Below, one piece after another: positions 38,577 to 49,940 of a DNA stretch of 64,000 nucleotides. The position numbers and the translations under genes are program-made. This DNA comes from Shinella zoogloeoides (GTDB taxonomy: Bacteria > Pseudomonadota > Alphaproteobacteria > Rhizobiales > Rhizobiaceae): the NCBI RefSeq assembly GCF_003574625.1, contig NZ_QNUJ01000005.1, positions 369,559-433,558 on the forward strand, given 5' to 3'. The notes under the pieces are model-generated. The model did not search any database and was not told the DNA's origin. It saw only the letters and a program-made list of their open reading frames with translations. How positions within the stretch are numbered: the stretch's first letter is position 1; every line of letters starts with the position of its first letter.

Positions 38577-39017
38577 TGGACTCTCTACATAAACTCAAGA
38601 CCATATGTGAGGGACTCTAGCCTGCCACATTTAAGAATTGCCTAAGCGCATGCTAACAATTTTCTAATCTTTTGAGCGGCTTCGCCGGTACGGCAGCGAG
38701 GCGGAAAAGCCTGCCTTCCCTTACGTCCAGCGGTTTTCGCTGCCCTTTACCTGCATGGGAGCCATGCAAATATTCCGTTTCCATTTTACTTAAATACTGC
38801 TATCAGGCCGCAAAATTCGGGGCGGCGTCGGGTCGATGCCATCGGAAGCCCCCAGGATGCATCCAAATGAATTGCCACTCCAAGCTGTTCCTTCGCGGGA
38901 TACGGCTTTTGCGGCGTTTTTTCTTTTTCGCCTGTCGCGCGGGATGCGCCTGAAATTTTCCGGACCGGGAATGCACTGGAAACCCGGCGTTCACGCGCCG
39001 GTTGTTGGAAACGGAAA
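38577..39017. promoter_or_regulatory. Divergent control region sciP / LuxR gene
   Basis: 441 bases without a gene. Near sciP there are GANTC sites at 38579-38583 and 38613-38617 and a CtrA-like site TTAA-N7-CTAA at 38631-38645 (one mismatch), about 55 bases upstream of the sciP ATG. Towards the LuxR gene lies a palindrome at 38752-38768. The middle is A/T-rich and holds nothing else that I recognise. Confidence 0.6.
38752..38768. promoter_or_regulatory. 17-base palindrome upstream of the LuxR gene
   Basis: TGCATGG (38752-38758), GAG, CCATGCA (38762-38768), perfect seven-base arms. Size and symmetry resemble a lux/tra-type box for a LuxR dimer. It is 250 bases from the start codon, so its target is uncertain. 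Confidence 0.4.
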
Positions 39018-39767
39018 ATGAGAGACCCAGACAACATGCTCGCGCAGCAGGGCCGGTCGCCAGAGTTCCTCTCTTCGGCCACTATCGAGGCGGTGCAGAC
39101 CGAATACGAGGTGCTGCACCTCATGCGCCAGTGCGCCGGCCATTTCGGCTTCAGCCATTTCATGGTCGCGCGCTTCCCGGCAAACGATCAGCAGCGGTTC
39201 GCCGAGCGCCTGCTCGTCAGCAACTGGCCGGCCGAGCTCGTGCGCAAATACGATGCGATGAGCCTCTTCCATGTCAGCCGGCTGGCGGTCGATACCGGCA
39301 TGACCAAGCTGCCGGTGCAGGGCGACAGCGCGCTGATGGCGCCGGCCGACTGGGAAAACGCGCAGGCCGGCGAGGCGATCGCGCTCGCCGAGAGCCATGG
39401 CCTTTCCGCCTCGACGGCCTTCCTCCTGCATTCGACGACGGCCGATCCCTACCTGATGGTGTTTTCCGGAACGCGCGCGCCGCTCGCCCGGCCGGAGCTG
39501 GCGGAGCTGCATTTCGCCGCCCTCCAGCTTTTCGAATGCCTGGAAAAGACCTTCGTCGCCGTGACGGCCGGGCGCGAAAAGCTCTCCAGCCGCGAGGTCG
39601 AGTGCCTGCGCTGGGCGGCCGCCGGCAAGAGCAGCGACGAGATCGCCATCATCCTCGGCATCTCGGTCTATACGGTGAGCAGTTACTTCAAGAGCGCGAC
39701 CCGCAAGCTGCAGGCCGTCAACCGCATGCAGGCCATCGCCATCGCCCTGCGGCTCCGGCTCATCTGA
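39018..39767 (+). CDS. LuxR-family regulator with autoinducer-binding domain
   Basis: 249 residues. The N-terminal part (about 25-165) fits the acyl-homoserine-lactone binding fold, with [15 protein letters not shown] (the usual WxxxYxxxxL area) and a conserved aromatic/Asp pattern. The C-terminal helix-turn-helix (about 185-245) shows [43 protein letters not shown]. No LuxI synthase is adjacent, so it is a LuxR solo in this window. It could respond to self or foreign signals from other loci. Confidence 0.87.
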   Translation: MRDPDNMLAQQGRSPEFLSSATIEAVQTEYEVLHLMRQCAGHFGFSHFMVARFPANDQQRFAERLLVSNWPAELVRKYDAMSLFHVSRLAVDTGMTKLPVQGDSALMAPADWENAQAGEAIALAESHGLSASTAFLLHSTTADPYLMVFSGTRAPLARPELAELHFAALQLFECLEKTFVAVTAGREKLSSREVECLRWAAAGKSSDEIAIILGISVYTVSSYFKSATRKLQAVNRMQAIAIALRLRLI

Positions 39768-39951
39768 TCTTGGTTCGCGAGCCGGGGAGGAGGAGCTTTC
39801 CGGCCTTCTCTTGCCCTCGATGCGGCAAGTTTCTATATGTCGCCCGAAAGGCGTTCCGCGGATCGCGGGATGCCGCAACGGCCGGTTTCGGCCCCAATTC
39901 AAAGGTGCAGGACGGCAGCCTCGGCGCGGCCGGCACCGGAACGGACCTCGC

Positions 39952-41148
39952 GTGAACAGTCTCGATTTCGATCGCAAGCCGGAAGATACGCGCGTCGTCG
40001 TCGCCATGTCGGGCGGCGTCGACAGTTCGGTGGTGGCCGGCATCCTGAAACGTGAAGGCTACGACGTTCTCGGCATCACCCTGCAGCTCTACGATCACGG
40101 GGCGGCGGTGCACCGGGCGGGCTCGTGCTGCGCCGGCCAGGACATCGACGATGCGCGCCGCGTCTGCGAAACGCTCGGCATCCCGCATTACGTGCTCGAT
40201 TATGAAAAGCGCTTCCGCGAGACGGTGATCAATCCCTTCGCCGAAAGCTATGTCGCGGGCGAAACGCCGATCCCGTGCGTCGCCTGCAACCAGACCGTCA
40301 AGTTCGCCGACCTCCTCGCCACCGCCAGGGAACTGGGCGCGGACGCGCTGGCGACCGGCCATTACATCCGCTCGCGCCCCAATCCGGCGCCGGACGCGCC
40401 TGATCGCCGCGCGCTCTATCGCCCCGTCGATGCCGAGCGCGACCAGAGCTATTTCCTCTTCGCCACAACGCAGGAGCAGATCGATTACCTGCGCTTCCCG
40501 CTCGGCCATCTTTCCAAGGCCGAAACGCGGGCGCTGGCCGAGGAGATGGGCCTCGTCGTCGCCAAGAAGGCGGACAGCCAGGACATCTGCTTCGTGCCGC
40601 AGGGCAAGTATTCCGACATCGTCAATAAGCTGAAGCCGAATGCGGCGCTTGCCGGCGACATCGTGCATATCGACGGGCGCGTGCTCGGCCGCCACGAGGG
40701 CATCCTGCATTACACGATCGGCCAGCGCCGGGGCATCGGCATCGCCACGGGCGAGCCGCTCTATGTCGTCTATCTCGACGCCCGCTCGCGCCGTGTCATC
40801 GTCGGCCCCAAGGAGGCGCTGGAAACGCGCCGCCTCTACCTGCGCGACATCAACTGGCTGGGCGATGGCGACCTCGAAGCCGTCGCGGCCGCCGGCTTCG
40901 ACTGCTACGCCAAGGTGCGCTCCACGCGCCCGCCGCGCCCGGCCCGCCTCCAGGCGAACGAGGGCGGCATCTATGTCGAGCTTGCCGAAGGCGAGCCGGG
41001 CGTCGCGCCCGGCCAGGCCTGCGCGCTCTATTCCGGCGAGGGCGAGGATGCCCGCATCTACGGCGGCGGCTTCATCCTGCGTTCCGAGCGCGAGGCGGAT
41101 GCCGAGGACGCCCTGAAGCGCATTCTTTCCACCCCGGTCGCGGCCTGA
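39952..41148 (+). CDS. mnmA: tRNA 2-thiouridylase MnmA (TrmU)
   Basis: 398 residues from a GTG at 39952; the product then starts [20 protein letters not shown] like relatives. The PP-loop [13 protein letters not shown], the catalytic Cys in [10 protein letters not shown], the second Cys in [13 protein letters not shown] and [17 protein letters not shown] are all present. It installs the 2-thio group on U34 of Lys, Glu and Gln tRNAs. It precedes a tRNA gene, possibly on a separate promoter. Confidence 0.95.
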   Translation: MNSLDFDRKPEDTRVVVAMSGGVDSSVVAGILKREGYDVLGITLQLYDHGAAVHRAGSCCAGQDIDDARRVCETLGIPHYVLDYEKRFRETVINPFAESYVAGETPIPCVACNQTVKFADLLATARELGADALATGHYIRSRPNPAPDAPDRRALYRPVDAERDQSYFLFATTQEQIDYLRFPLGHLSKAETRALAEEMGLVVAKKADSQDICFVPQGKYSDIVNKLKPNAALAGDIVHIDGRVLGRHEGILHYTIGQRRGIGIATGEPLYVVYLDARSRRVIVGPKEALETRRLYLRDINWLGDGDLEAVAAAGFDCYAKVRSTRPPRPARLQANEGGIYVELAEGEPGVAPGQACALYSGEGEDARIYGGGFILRSEREADAEDALKRILSTPVAA

Positions 41149-41203
41149 AAAGCCGCGACCGGCAAAGCCCTTGCGGACAAAGCGAATTTTCTCAAAACCT
41201 CGC

Positions 41204-41232
41204 TTGACACCCGCGGGAAGCCCGCCTTATAA
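41204..41232 (+). promoter_or_regulatory. Promoter of tRNA-Met
   Basis: TTGACA (41204-41209), 17 bases, TTATAA (41227-41232). The -35 is a perfect consensus and the -10 close, about 50 bases ahead of the tRNA. Confidence 0.7.
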
Positions 41233-41281
41233 GCCGCGCACCGGACGGAAACGGACATCGCTCTCGATCGTCCCTTCGGGC

Positions 41282-41358
41282 GGCGGAGTAGCTCAGTAGG
41301 TTAGAGCAGAGGAATCATAATCCTTGTGTCGGGGGTTCGAATCCCTCCTCCGCTACCA
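41282..41358 (+). tRNA. tRNA-Met (CAU), elongator type
   Basis: A 77-base cloverleaf with encoded CCA. Acceptor GGCGGAG/CTCCGCT (G1-U72 wobble), D-stem GCTC/GAGC, anticodon stem GAGGA/TCCTT with loop ATCATAA giving anticodon CAT, T-arm GGGGG-TTCGAAT-CCCTC. Lacking the C1xA72 mismatch and three G-C pairs of initiator tRNA, it is read as elongator tRNA-Met. tRNA-Ile(CAU), modified by TilS, is the alternative but its usual sequence differs. A T-run follows as terminator. Confidence 0.92.
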
Positions 41359-41388
41359 TTTTTTTCCAAAAATCGAATGCGCAGATTT

Positions 41389-41937
41389 CTACCGCTTCGC
41401 GTTGCGCGCGATGTGCTGTTCGAATGCCTTGCCGAAACTGGCGAGGAAATCGCGCGTTCCGTCGTTGGTGAGGTGCCCCGCGTCGTCGAACAGGCTGCCG
41501 GTGCCGCCGATATAGGCTTCCGGCTGTTCCAGAACGGGCATGTTCAGGAAGCAGAGCGACTGGCGCAGGTGATGGTTGGCGCCGAAGCCGCCGATGGCGC
41601 CGATCGAGGTCGAGATGATCGCTGCCGGCTTGCCCATCAGGGCGCCCTGTCCATAGGGCCGCGAGGCGACGTCGATCGCATTCTTCAAAACGCCGGGTAC
41701 CGAGCGGTTGTATTCGGCGGTGACGAAGAGGATGGCGTCGGCGGCCGCGACGCGCTCGCGCAGCGCGGTCCAGTCGGCCGGCGGCGTGGCTTCGAGATCC
41801 TGGTTGAAGTAGGAAACCGAGCCGATGTCGAGAAATTCGAATTTCAGGCCGGGGGTGAGGGAAACGAGCGCCTTGGCGACTTTGCGGCTGAACGACTCCT
41901 TGCGGAGGCTGCCGACGAGAACTGCAACGGTGGTCAT
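41389..41937 (-). CDS. NADPH-dependent FMN reductase family protein
   Basis: 182 residues. Flavodoxin-like fold with the FMN phosphate loop VGSLRKESFSRKVAKAL, the substrate loop TAEYNRSVPGVLKNAID and ISTSIGAIGGFGANHHLRQ. Close relatives include chromate/azo reductases (ChrR, YieF) and stress-linked quinone reductases. Electrons pass from NAD(P)H to FMN and then to quinones or metals; the true acceptor is unknown. Confidence 0.9.
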   Translation of the reverse strand: MTTVAVLVGSLRKESFSRKVAKALVSLTPGLKFEFLDIGSVSYFNQDLEATPPADWTALRERVAAADAILFVTAEYNRSVPGVLKNAIDVASRPYGQGALMGKPAAIISTSIGAIGGFGANHHLRQSLCFLNMPVLEQPEAYIGGTGSLFDDAGHLTNDGTRDFLASFGKAFEQHIARNAKR

Positions 41938-42039
41938 GGGAAACTCCAGGCTACGTGGCGCGCCGATCCTCGCTCCTCAGGCGGGAAAACTCAATATCGA
42001 AAACGAAGCTTTTATTGGCTGAGGTCGTAGGCCGGGGAA

Positions 42040-43107
42040 TCAGGCCCGGCGCGGCGCCGCCGTCTCGCGCCGGAAGGCGGCGGGGCTTCTTGCCGTCCAT
42101 TTCCGGAAGGCGCGGTGGAAGGCGCTGGGTTCGGAAAAGCCGAGGCGGGTCGCGATCTCGCCGACCCCGAGCGTCGTCGCCTGGAGCATCTCGATGGCGA
42201 GGTCCCGGCGGATCTCGTCCCTGATGGCGGCGTAGTTCTGGCCTTCCGCGGCGAGGCGGTGCCTGAGGGTCGAGGGTGACATGCGCATCTGCGCGGCGAG
42301 GTCGTCGAAGGCATTCCAGGCGGTCGGCGGCATCTCGCGCAGGCGCTTGCGGACGCCGGCGGCAAGGCCCGCATCGTAGCGGTAGCGCACGAGGATATTG
42401 GCTGGGGCGTTGCGCAGGAACTGTTTCAGCGCCTGCTCGCTGCGCGCGACGGGCAGTTTCAGCATGGCGGCGTCGAAGGCGAGGCGGCTCACCGGCTGGG
42501 AAAAGCGCACGGGCGCGCCGAAGAAGAGCCGGTAATCCGCACCGTGCTCCGGCTCGGCGCAGCGGAAATCGACCATCCGTAGCGGAATGCGACGCCCGAT
42601 GAGCCAGCAGGTGATGCCGTGCAGCAGGATCCAGTAGGTGCGGTAGGCGAAGGCGGAGCGCGGGCCCTGCCGGTCGGCAAGGACGATCTGGGCCAGCCCG
42701 TCGGCGGTTTCGAGACGGCCTTCCGGGTCCTCCAGCACGACATTGAGGAAGCGCAGCGCACGCCGCAAGGCCTGGTCGAGGGTCCGGGCATGCAGGATGC
42801 AATGGCAGAGCAGGGTGAAGCTGCCGCGTCGCATCGGCCTTGCGCCCATGCCGAAGAACTCGTCGTCCATCTCCGCGGCGATGGCGAGCCAGAGGGCGCC
42901 GTAGCTTTCTGCGGAGATCGGCGCCCCGATGCGGGCCGGCAGGCCGGCGGCGGCCAGTACCTTCTCCGGCGTCTTGCCCTGCCGTTTCAGGCAGTCGATG
43001 GCCTCTTCAACGAAGAAGGGCGATATCATCCGCCGTCCGGTATCCGTCATCGTCATGTCCCGCGGGATGTGGTAAAACTGGCCGATCGTTCGAGACGCTT
43101 CGGTCAT
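42040..43107 (-). CDS. AraC-family transcriptional regulator
   Basis: 355 residues. An N-terminal PF12625-type sensor domain (about 30-220) precedes two helix-turn-helix motifs (about 255-350) with MSPSTLRHRLAAEGQNYAAI and IATRLGFSEPSAFHRAFRKWTARSP. The start is taken as MTEASRTIG at 43107; a second ATG pair at 43050-43056 could be used. It is divergent from the branched-chain amino-acid catabolic operon with 130 bases between starts, so it is likely its regulator. Confidence 0.9.
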   Translation of the reverse strand: MTEASRTIGQFYHIPRDMTMTDTGRRMISPFFVEEAIDCLKRQGKTPEKVLAAAGLPARIGAPISAESYGALWLAIAAEMDDEFFGMGARPMRRGSFTLLCHCILHARTLDQALRRALRFLNVVLEDPEGRLETADGLAQIVLADRQGPRSAFAYRTYWILLHGITCWLIGRRIPLRMVDFRCAEPEHGADYRLFFGAPVRFSQPVSRLAFDAAMLKLPVARSEQALKQFLRNAPANILVRYRYDAGLAAGVRKRLREMPPTAWNAFDDLAAQMRMSPSTLRHRLAAEGQNYAAIRDEIRRDLAIEMLQATTLGVGEIATRLGFSEPSAFHRAFRKWTARSPAAFRRETAAPRRA

Positions 43108-43237
43108 CGCATGCAATATCGTGCCGGCATAAAATAGGAAAGACGGAGGGCAGATCGCCCTGCCGGCGGATACGGCACCGGGAGGGCCGCATTCGGCCGG
43201 ATTGCACGGAAATCGAATGCGCTGAGGGAGAGCAGCC

Positions 43238-44005
43238 ATGTTGATCCGCGGAAAGACCTTTCTCGTCACCGGCGGCGGTTCGGGCCTCGGCGCGGCGGTG
43301 GCGCGCATGCTGGTGGGCGAGGGCGCGCATGTCGTGATCGCCGACGTCAATGTCGATGCCGGCCGTGGCATCGTCGGCGAACTTGGGACCGGCGCAGCCT
43401 TCATCCAGACCGACGTGACGCAGGAGACGGACGGCCAGGCCGCCGTCGATCTTGCGCTGGAGCGCTTCGGCCATCTGCACGGGCTGGTCAATTGCGCGGG
43501 CGTCGCGCCCGGCGAAAAGGTGCTCGGCCGCGACGGGCCGCACCGGCTCGACAGCTTTGCCCGCACCATCGGCATCAACCTCATCGGCACCTTCAACATG
43601 ACTCGGCTCGCGGCGGCCGCCATCGCGAAGGAAGAGCCGGAGGCGGACGGCGAGCGGGGGATTGTTATCAACACGGCCTCGGTCGCGGCCTTCGACGGCC
43701 AGATCGGGCAGGCGGCCTATGCGGCCTCCAAGGGCGGGGTTGCCGCCATGACGCTGCCGGTCGCCCGCGAGCTGGCCCGCCACGGCATCCGCGTCGTCTC
43801 CATCGCGCCGGGGATTTTCCAGACGCCGATGATGGCCGGCATGCCGCAGGAAGTGCAGGATTCGCTCGGGCGGAGCGTGCCTTTTCCGCCGCGTCTCGGC
43901 AAGCCAGTGGAATTTGCGGCCCTGGTGCGCCACATCTGTGAGAACGTCATGCTGAATGGCGAGGTCATCCGCCTCGACGGCGCGCTACGCATGGCGCCGC
44001 GCTGA
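43238..44005 (+). CDS. SDR-type 3-hydroxyacyl-CoA dehydrogenase (HSD10-like)
   Basis: 255 residues. Short-chain dehydrogenase with cofactor loop [23 protein letters not shown], and the catalytic set Ser ([10 protein letters not shown]) and Tyr-Lys (YAASKGG). The final [21 protein letters not shown] matches type II 3-hydroxyacyl-CoA dehydrogenases, which in isoleucine breakdown oxidise 3-hydroxy-2-methylbutyryl-CoA. First gene of the operon, followed by a thiolase 12 bases later, the expected next enzyme. Confidence 0.88.
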   Translation: MLIRGKTFLVTGGGSGLGAAVARMLVGEGAHVVIADVNVDAGRGIVGELGTGAAFIQTDVTQETDGQAAVDLALERFGHLHGLVNCAGVAPGEKVLGRDGPHRLDSFARTIGINLIGTFNMTRLAAAAIAKEEPEADGERGIVINTASVAAFDGQIGQAAYAASKGGVAAMTLPVARELARHGIRVVSIAPGIFQTPMMAGMPQEVQDSLGRSVPFPPRLGKPVEFAALVRHICENVMLNGEVIRLDGALRMAPR

Positions 44006-44017
44006 GGGAGTTTCGAT

Positions 44018-45202
44018 ATGATGCAGGATCCCATCGTCATCGTCGGTTCGGCCCGCACGCCGATGGGCGGTTTCCAGGGCGACCTCGGGCATGCCACCGC
44101 GCCGGAACTCGGCGCCGCCGCGATCCGCGCGGCGCTGGAGCGGAGCGGCGTCGCGGCGGATGCCGTGGAGGAGACGGTGTTCGGCTGCGTGCTGCCGGCC
44201 GGGCAGGGGCAGGCCCCCGCGCGGCAGGCCGCCATCGGCGCGGGCCTGCCCTTCGCGGCCGGGGCGACGACGGTCAACAAGATGTGTGGCTCGGGCATGA
44301 AGGCCGTGATGCTGGCGCATGATCTCATCGCCGCCGGCAGCGCCTCGGTTGCCGTCGCCGGCGGCATGGAGAGCATGACCAATGCGCCTTACCTTCTCGA
44401 CCGCGCCCGTGGCGGCTACCGGCTCGGCCATGGCCGTGTCATCGACCACATGTTCCTCGACGGCCTCGAAGACGCCTATGACAAGGGGCGCCTGATGGGC
44501 ACCTTCGCCGAGGACTGCGCCGAGGCCTACCAGTTCACCCGTCCGGCGCAGGACGACTATGCCGTCACCTCCCTGACCCGCGCCCGCAGCGCCATCGAGA
44601 CGGGCGCTTTCGACGCCGAGATCGTCCCCGTCACCGTGAAGGCCGGCCGCTCCGAGACCGTCGTCAGCCGCGACGAGCAGCCCGGCAAGGCCAGGCTGGA
44701 GAAGATCCCGACACTGAAGCCGGCCTTTCGCGAGAACGGCACGGTGACGGCGGCCAATGCCTCCTCGATCTCCGACGGCGCGGCCGCGCTGGTGCTGATG
44801 CGGCGCTCCCGGGCCGAGCGCGAGGGCTTGACGCCGCTCGCCACCATCGTCGGCCATGTGACGCATGCGCAGGCGCCCAATCTCTTCGCGACCGCGCCCA
44901 TCGGCGCACTGCGCAGGCTCGGCGAGCGCACCGGCTGGGACCTCAAGGATGTCGACCTCTTCGAAATCAACGAGGCCTTCGCCGTCGTCGCCATGGCGGC
45001 GATGCGCGATCTCGACCTGCCGCATGACAAGGTCAATGTCCACGGCGGCGCCTGCGCGCTCGGCCATCCCATCGGCGCATCGGGCGCGCGCGTGCTCGTC
45101 ACCCTGCTGGCGGCGCTGGAACGCTACGATCTGCGGCGCGGCATGGCGACGCTCTGCATCGGTGGCGGCGAGGCGACGGCGGTGGCCATCGAGCGGCACT
45201 GA
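44018..45202 (+). CDS. Acetyl-CoA C-acyltransferase (thiolase)
   Basis: 394 residues. Nucleophilic Cys in NKMCGSGMKAVM, the NEAFAVVAM loop, GGACALGHPIGASGARV with the catalytic His, and the second Cys in ATLCIGGGEA. It cleaves 2-methylacetoacetyl-CoA to propionyl-CoA and acetyl-CoA in the isoleucine route, and may also act on acetoacetyl-CoA. Gene order with the SDR upstream and an acyl-CoA dehydrogenase downstream supports the assignment. Confidence 0.92.
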   Translation: MMQDPIVIVGSARTPMGGFQGDLGHATAPELGAAAIRAALERSGVAADAVEETVFGCVLPAGQGQAPARQAAIGAGLPFAAGATTVNKMCGSGMKAVMLAHDLIAAGSASVAVAGGMESMTNAPYLLDRARGGYRLGHGRVIDHMFLDGLEDAYDKGRLMGTFAEDCAEAYQFTRPAQDDYAVTSLTRARSAIETGAFDAEIVPVTVKAGRSETVVSRDEQPGKARLEKIPTLKPAFRENGTVTAANASSISDGAAALVLMRRSRAEREGLTPLATIVGHVTHAQAPNLFATAPIGALRRLGERTGWDLKDVDLFEINEAFAVVAMAAMRDLDLPHDKVNVHGGACALGHPIGASGARVLVTLLAALERYDLRRGMATLCIGGGEATAVAIERH

Positions 45203-45226
45203 GCGGTTTGGGGAGGAGACCGGACC

Positions 45227-46354
45227 ATGATCCTGACGGAACAGCAGACCCAGATCCGCGACATGGCCCGCGATTTCGCCCGCGAGCGGCTGGCGCCGGG
45301 TGCGGCGGAGCGTGACGCGGAGAGCCGCTTTCCCCGCGCGGAACTGAAGGAGATGGGCGAGCTCGGCTTCCTCGGCATGCTCGTGCCGGAGGCCTATGGC
45401 GGCTCGGAGACGGGCACGGTCGCCTATGCCGTGGCGCTGGAGGAGATCGCTGCCGGCGACGGGCCGTGCTCGACCATCATGAGCGTGCACAGCTCCGTCG
45501 GCTGCGTGCCGATCCTGAAATACGGCAGCGATGAGCAGAAGCAGCGCTTCCTGCCGAAGCTTGCGGGCGGCGAATGGATCGGCGGTTTCGCGCTCACCGA
45601 GCCGCAGGCCGGTTCCGATGCCTCCAACCTCAAGACCCGCGCCCGCCGCGACGGCGACCATTACGTCATCGACGGGGCCAAGCAGTTCATCACCTCGGGC
45701 AAGAACGGCGATGTCATCATCGTCTTCGCCGTCACCGATCCCGATGCCGGCAAGAAGGGCATTTCCGCCTTCATCGTGCCGACCGATACGCCGGGCTACG
45801 AGGTCGTGCGGGTGGAGCAGAAGCTCGGCCTTCATTCCTCCGATACATGCCAGATCGCCTTCAACGCCATGCGCGTTCCCGCCGGAAACCGCCTCGGCGG
45901 GGAGGGGGAGGGCTACCGGATCGCCCTTTCGAACCTCGAGGGCGGGCGCATCGGCATTGCCGCGCAGTCCGTCGGCATGGCGCGGGCGGCCTTCGAGGCG
46001 GCGCGCGACTATGCCCGCGAGCGTACGGCCTTCGGTTCGCCGATCATCGAGCACCAGGCCGTCGCCTTCCGGCTCGCCGACATGGCGACGCAGATCGAGG
46101 TGGCGCGCCAGATGGTGCTGCATGCCGCCGGGCTGAAGGAGGCGGGCCAGCCCTGCCTTACCGAAGCGTCGATGGCCAAGCTCTTCGCCTCGGAAATGGC
46201 CGAACGGGTCTGCTCCGACGCGATCCAGATCCATGGCGGCTACGGTTACGTGGCGGATTATCCGGTCGAGCGCATCTATCGCGACGTCCGTATCTGCCAG
46301 ATCTACGAGGGTACGAGCGACGTGCAGCGCATCGTCATCGCGCGCAATCTTTGA
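45227..46354 (+). CDS. Acyl-CoA dehydrogenase (short/branched chain)
   Basis: 375 residues. FAD-binding segments [14 protein letters not shown] and [10 protein letters not shown], the C-terminal [20 protein letters not shown], and the catalytic Glu in YEGTSDVQR near position 363 as in short-chain and isobutyryl-CoA dehydrogenases (isovaleryl-CoA dehydrogenase uses a different position). It probably oxidises isobutyryl-CoA and 2-methylbutyryl-CoA, giving electrons to ETF. Substrate range is inferred from the operon. Confidence 0.9.
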   Translation: MILTEQQTQIRDMARDFARERLAPGAAERDAESRFPRAELKEMGELGFLGMLVPEAYGGSETGTVAYAVALEEIAAGDGPCSTIMSVHSSVGCVPILKYGSDEQKQRFLPKLAGGEWIGGFALTEPQAGSDASNLKTRARRDGDHYVIDGAKQFITSGKNGDVIIVFAVTDPDAGKKGISAFIVPTDTPGYEVVRVEQKLGLHSSDTCQIAFNAMRVPAGNRLGGEGEGYRIALSNLEGGRIGIAAQSVGMARAAFEAARDYARERTAFGSPIIEHQAVAFRLADMATQIEVARQMVLHAAGLKEAGQPCLTEASMAKLFASEMAERVCSDAIQIHGGYGYVADYPVERIYRDVRICQIYEGTSDVQRIVIARNL

Positions 46355-46411
46355 GGCCGGGACCGTACCCGTCGCAGGGAGGCGGCGGGGCGGTCCACAA
46401 GGGAGGAATGA

Positions 46412-47650
<1,239 letters not shown>

Positions 47651-47651
47651 C

Positions 47652-48665
47652 ATGGCAAGAATGACGATGATCGAGGCGGTGCGCAGCGCCATGGAAGTCT
47701 CGATGGGACGTGATGACGGGGTCGTGGTCTTCGGCGAGGACGTCGGTTATTTCGGCGGCGTCTTCCGGGCGACGCAGGGGCTGCAGGCCAAATACGGCAA
47801 GACGCGCTGCTTCGACGCGCCGATCAACGAATCCGGTATCCTCGGGACGGCCATCGGCATGGCGGCCTATGGGCTGAAGCCCTGTGTCGAGATCCAGTTC
47901 GCCGACTACATGTATCCGGCCTACGACCAGATCACCCAGGAGGCGGCGCGCATCCGCTACCGCTCCAACGGCGATTTCACCTGCCCCATCGTCGTGCGCA
48001 TGCCGACCGGCGGCGGCATCTTCGGCGGCCAGACGCACAGCCAGAGCCCCGAGGCGCTGTTCACCCATGTCTGCGGGCTGAAGGTGATCGTCCCCTCCAA
48101 TCCCTATGACGCCAAGGGCCTGCTGATCGCGGCCATCGAGGACCCGGACCCGGTGATGTTCCTCGAACCGAAGCGCCTCTACAACGGCCCCTTCGACGGT
48201 CATCACGAAAAGCCGGTCACGCCCTGGTCGAAGCACGAGCTCGGCGAGGTGCCGGAGGGGCATTACACGATCCCCATCGGCAAGGCGGAAATCCGCCGAC
48301 CGGGCAGCGCCGTCACCGTCGTCGCCTATGGCACGATGGTGCATGTGGCGCTCGCCGCCGCCGAGGAGACGGGGATCGACGCCGAGGTGATCGACCTGCG
48401 TAGCCTGCTGCCGCTCGATCTCGACACCATCGTCCAATCGGTGAAGAAGACCGGCCGCTGCGTCGTCGTGCACGAGGCGACGCTGACCTCCGGCTTCGGC
48501 GGCGAGGTCGTTTCGCTGGTGCAGGAGCACTGCTTCTACAGCCTCGAAGCGCCGGTGGTGCGCGTGACGGGCTGGGACACGCCCTATCCGCATGCGCAGG
48601 AATGGGACTATTTCCCGGGGCCTGCCCGCGTCGGCCGGGCGTTGCAGGAAGTGATGGAGGGCTGA
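47652..48665 (+). CDS. bkdA2: Branched-chain 2-oxoacid dehydrogenase E1 beta subunit
   Basis: 337 residues starting MARMTMIEAVRSAMEVSMGR. Hallmarks are VFGEDVGYFGGVFRATQGLQ, the EIQFADYMYPAYDQI and GGIFGGQTHSQSPEALF segments that form the E1 active-site interface, and the C-terminal VVVHEATLTSGFGGEVVSL. It forms the alpha2beta2 heterotetramer with the previous gene product. It starts one base after the E1 alpha stop, indicating coupled translation. Confidence 0.95.
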   Translation: MARMTMIEAVRSAMEVSMGRDDGVVVFGEDVGYFGGVFRATQGLQAKYGKTRCFDAPINESGILGTAIGMAAYGLKPCVEIQFADYMYPAYDQITQEAARIRYRSNGDFTCPIVVRMPTGGGIFGGQTHSQSPEALFTHVCGLKVIVPSNPYDAKGLLIAAIEDPDPVMFLEPKRLYNGPFDGHHEKPVTPWSKHELGEVPEGHYTIPIGKAEIRRPGSAVTVVAYGTMVHVALAAAEETGIDAEVIDLRSLLPLDLDTIVQSVKKTGRCVVVHEATLTSGFGGEVVSLVQEHCFYSLEAPVVRVTGWDTPYPHAQEWDYFPGPARVGRALQEVMEG

Positions 48666-48667
48666 GG

Positions 48668-49936
48668 ATGGGCGAGTTCGTCATCAAGATGCCCGATGTG
48701 GGCGAGGGCGTGGCCGAGGCCGAGCTTGTGGAATGGCACGTCAAGCCGGGCGATCCGGTGCGCGAGGACATGGTGCTCGCCGCCGTCATGACCGACAAGG
48801 CGACGGTGGAGATTCCCTCTCCGGTCGATGGCACGGTGCTCTGGCTCGGCGCCGAGATCGGCGACATCGTCGCCGTCAAGGCGCCGCTGCTGCGCATCGA
48901 GGTTGCCGGCGAAGGCGAGGCGCCCACCGAAGAGGCGGTCCTGCCACCCGCGACCGAACCCGTTGCGAAGGCCGAGCCGATTACCGAGACGAAGTCGGTT
49001 GAAAAGGTAAGGGACCCGGCACCGGAAAAACCGGCCGAGCGTCCCGTCCATCGGGAGCCGGCGGAGCGGCCGCTTGCCTCGCCGGCCGTGCGGCTGCGGG
49101 CGCAGGAGGCCGGTGTCGATCTGCGGCAGGTGTCGGGCAGCGGCCCGGCCGGCCGCATCACCCATGACGATCTCGACCGGTTCATCGCGCGTGGGGGTGA
49201 GCCCGCCGCCGCGCCGGCCGGGCTTGCCCGCAAGACCGCGACGGAGGAGATCAAGGTCACGGGCCTGCGCCGCCGCATCGCCGAGAAGATGCGTCTTGCA
49301 AGCTCCCGCATTCCCCACATCACCTATGTGGAGGAGGTCGACGTCACCGACCTGGAGGACCTGCGCGCCACGATGAATGCCGGCCGCAAGCCCGACCAGC
49401 AGAAGCTCACCATTCTGCCCTTCCTGATGCGGGCGCTGGTGAAGACGCTTGCCGAGCAGCCCGGCATAAACGCCACCTTCGACGACGATGCCGGCATCGT
49501 AACGCGTTATGGCGCCGTGCATATCGGCATCGCCACGCAGACGCCCGCCGGCTTGACGGTGCCGGTCGTGCGCCATGCCGAGGCGCGGTCGATCTGGGAC
49601 AGCGCGGCCGAACTCGTTCGTCTCGCCGATGCCGCCCGCAACGGCACGGCGGCGCGCGAGGAGCTTTCCGGCTCGACCATCACCATCACCTCGCTCGGCG
49701 CGCTCGGCGGCATCGTCACGACGCCGATCATCAACCATCCGGAAGTGGCGATCGTCGGGGTCAACAAGATCATGATGCGGCCTGTCTGGGACGGAACCCA
49801 GTTCATCCCGCGCAAGATCATGAACCTCTCGTCGAGCTTCGACCACCGCATCGTCGACGGCTGGGACGCCGCGGTCTTCGTCCAGCGGCTCAAGGCGCTT
49901 CTCGAAACCCCCGCGCTGATCTTCATCGAAGGCTGA
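48668..49936 (+). CDS. bkdB: Branched-chain 2-oxoacid dehydrogenase E2 (lipoamide acyltransferase)
   Basis: 422 residues. One lipoyl domain (about 1-78; lipoyl-lysine in [11 protein letters not shown]), a Pro/Glu/Ala-rich linker, a peripheral-subunit-binding domain (about 137-175, [19 protein letters not shown]) and a catalytic domain (about 195-422) with the active-site His in [15 protein letters not shown]. It carries the acyl group to CoA and forms the core of the complex. Starts two bases after the E1 beta stop. Confidence 0.96.
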   Translation: MGEFVIKMPDVGEGVAEAELVEWHVKPGDPVREDMVLAAVMTDKATVEIPSPVDGTVLWLGAEIGDIVAVKAPLLRIEVAGEGEAPTEEAVLPPATEPVAKAEPITETKSVEKVRDPAPEKPAERPVHREPAERPLASPAVRLRAQEAGVDLRQVSGSGPAGRITHDDLDRFIARGGEPAAAPAGLARKTATEEIKVTGLRRRIAEKMRLASSRIPHITYVEEVDVTDLEDLRATMNAGRKPDQQKLTILPFLMRALVKTLAEQPGINATFDDDAGIVTRYGAVHIGIATQTPAGLTVPVVRHAEARSIWDSAAELVRLADAARNGTAAREELSGSTITITSLGALGGIVTTPIINHPEVAIVGVNKIMMRPVWDGTQFIPRKIMNLSSSFDHRIVDGWDAAVFVQRLKALLETPALIFIEG

Positions 49937-49940
49937 TGAC

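Noticed and set aside
41282..41358. tRNA-Met as an integration site for a mobile element
   Set aside because: No integrase, no direct repeat of the tRNA 3' end and no change in gene style downstream.
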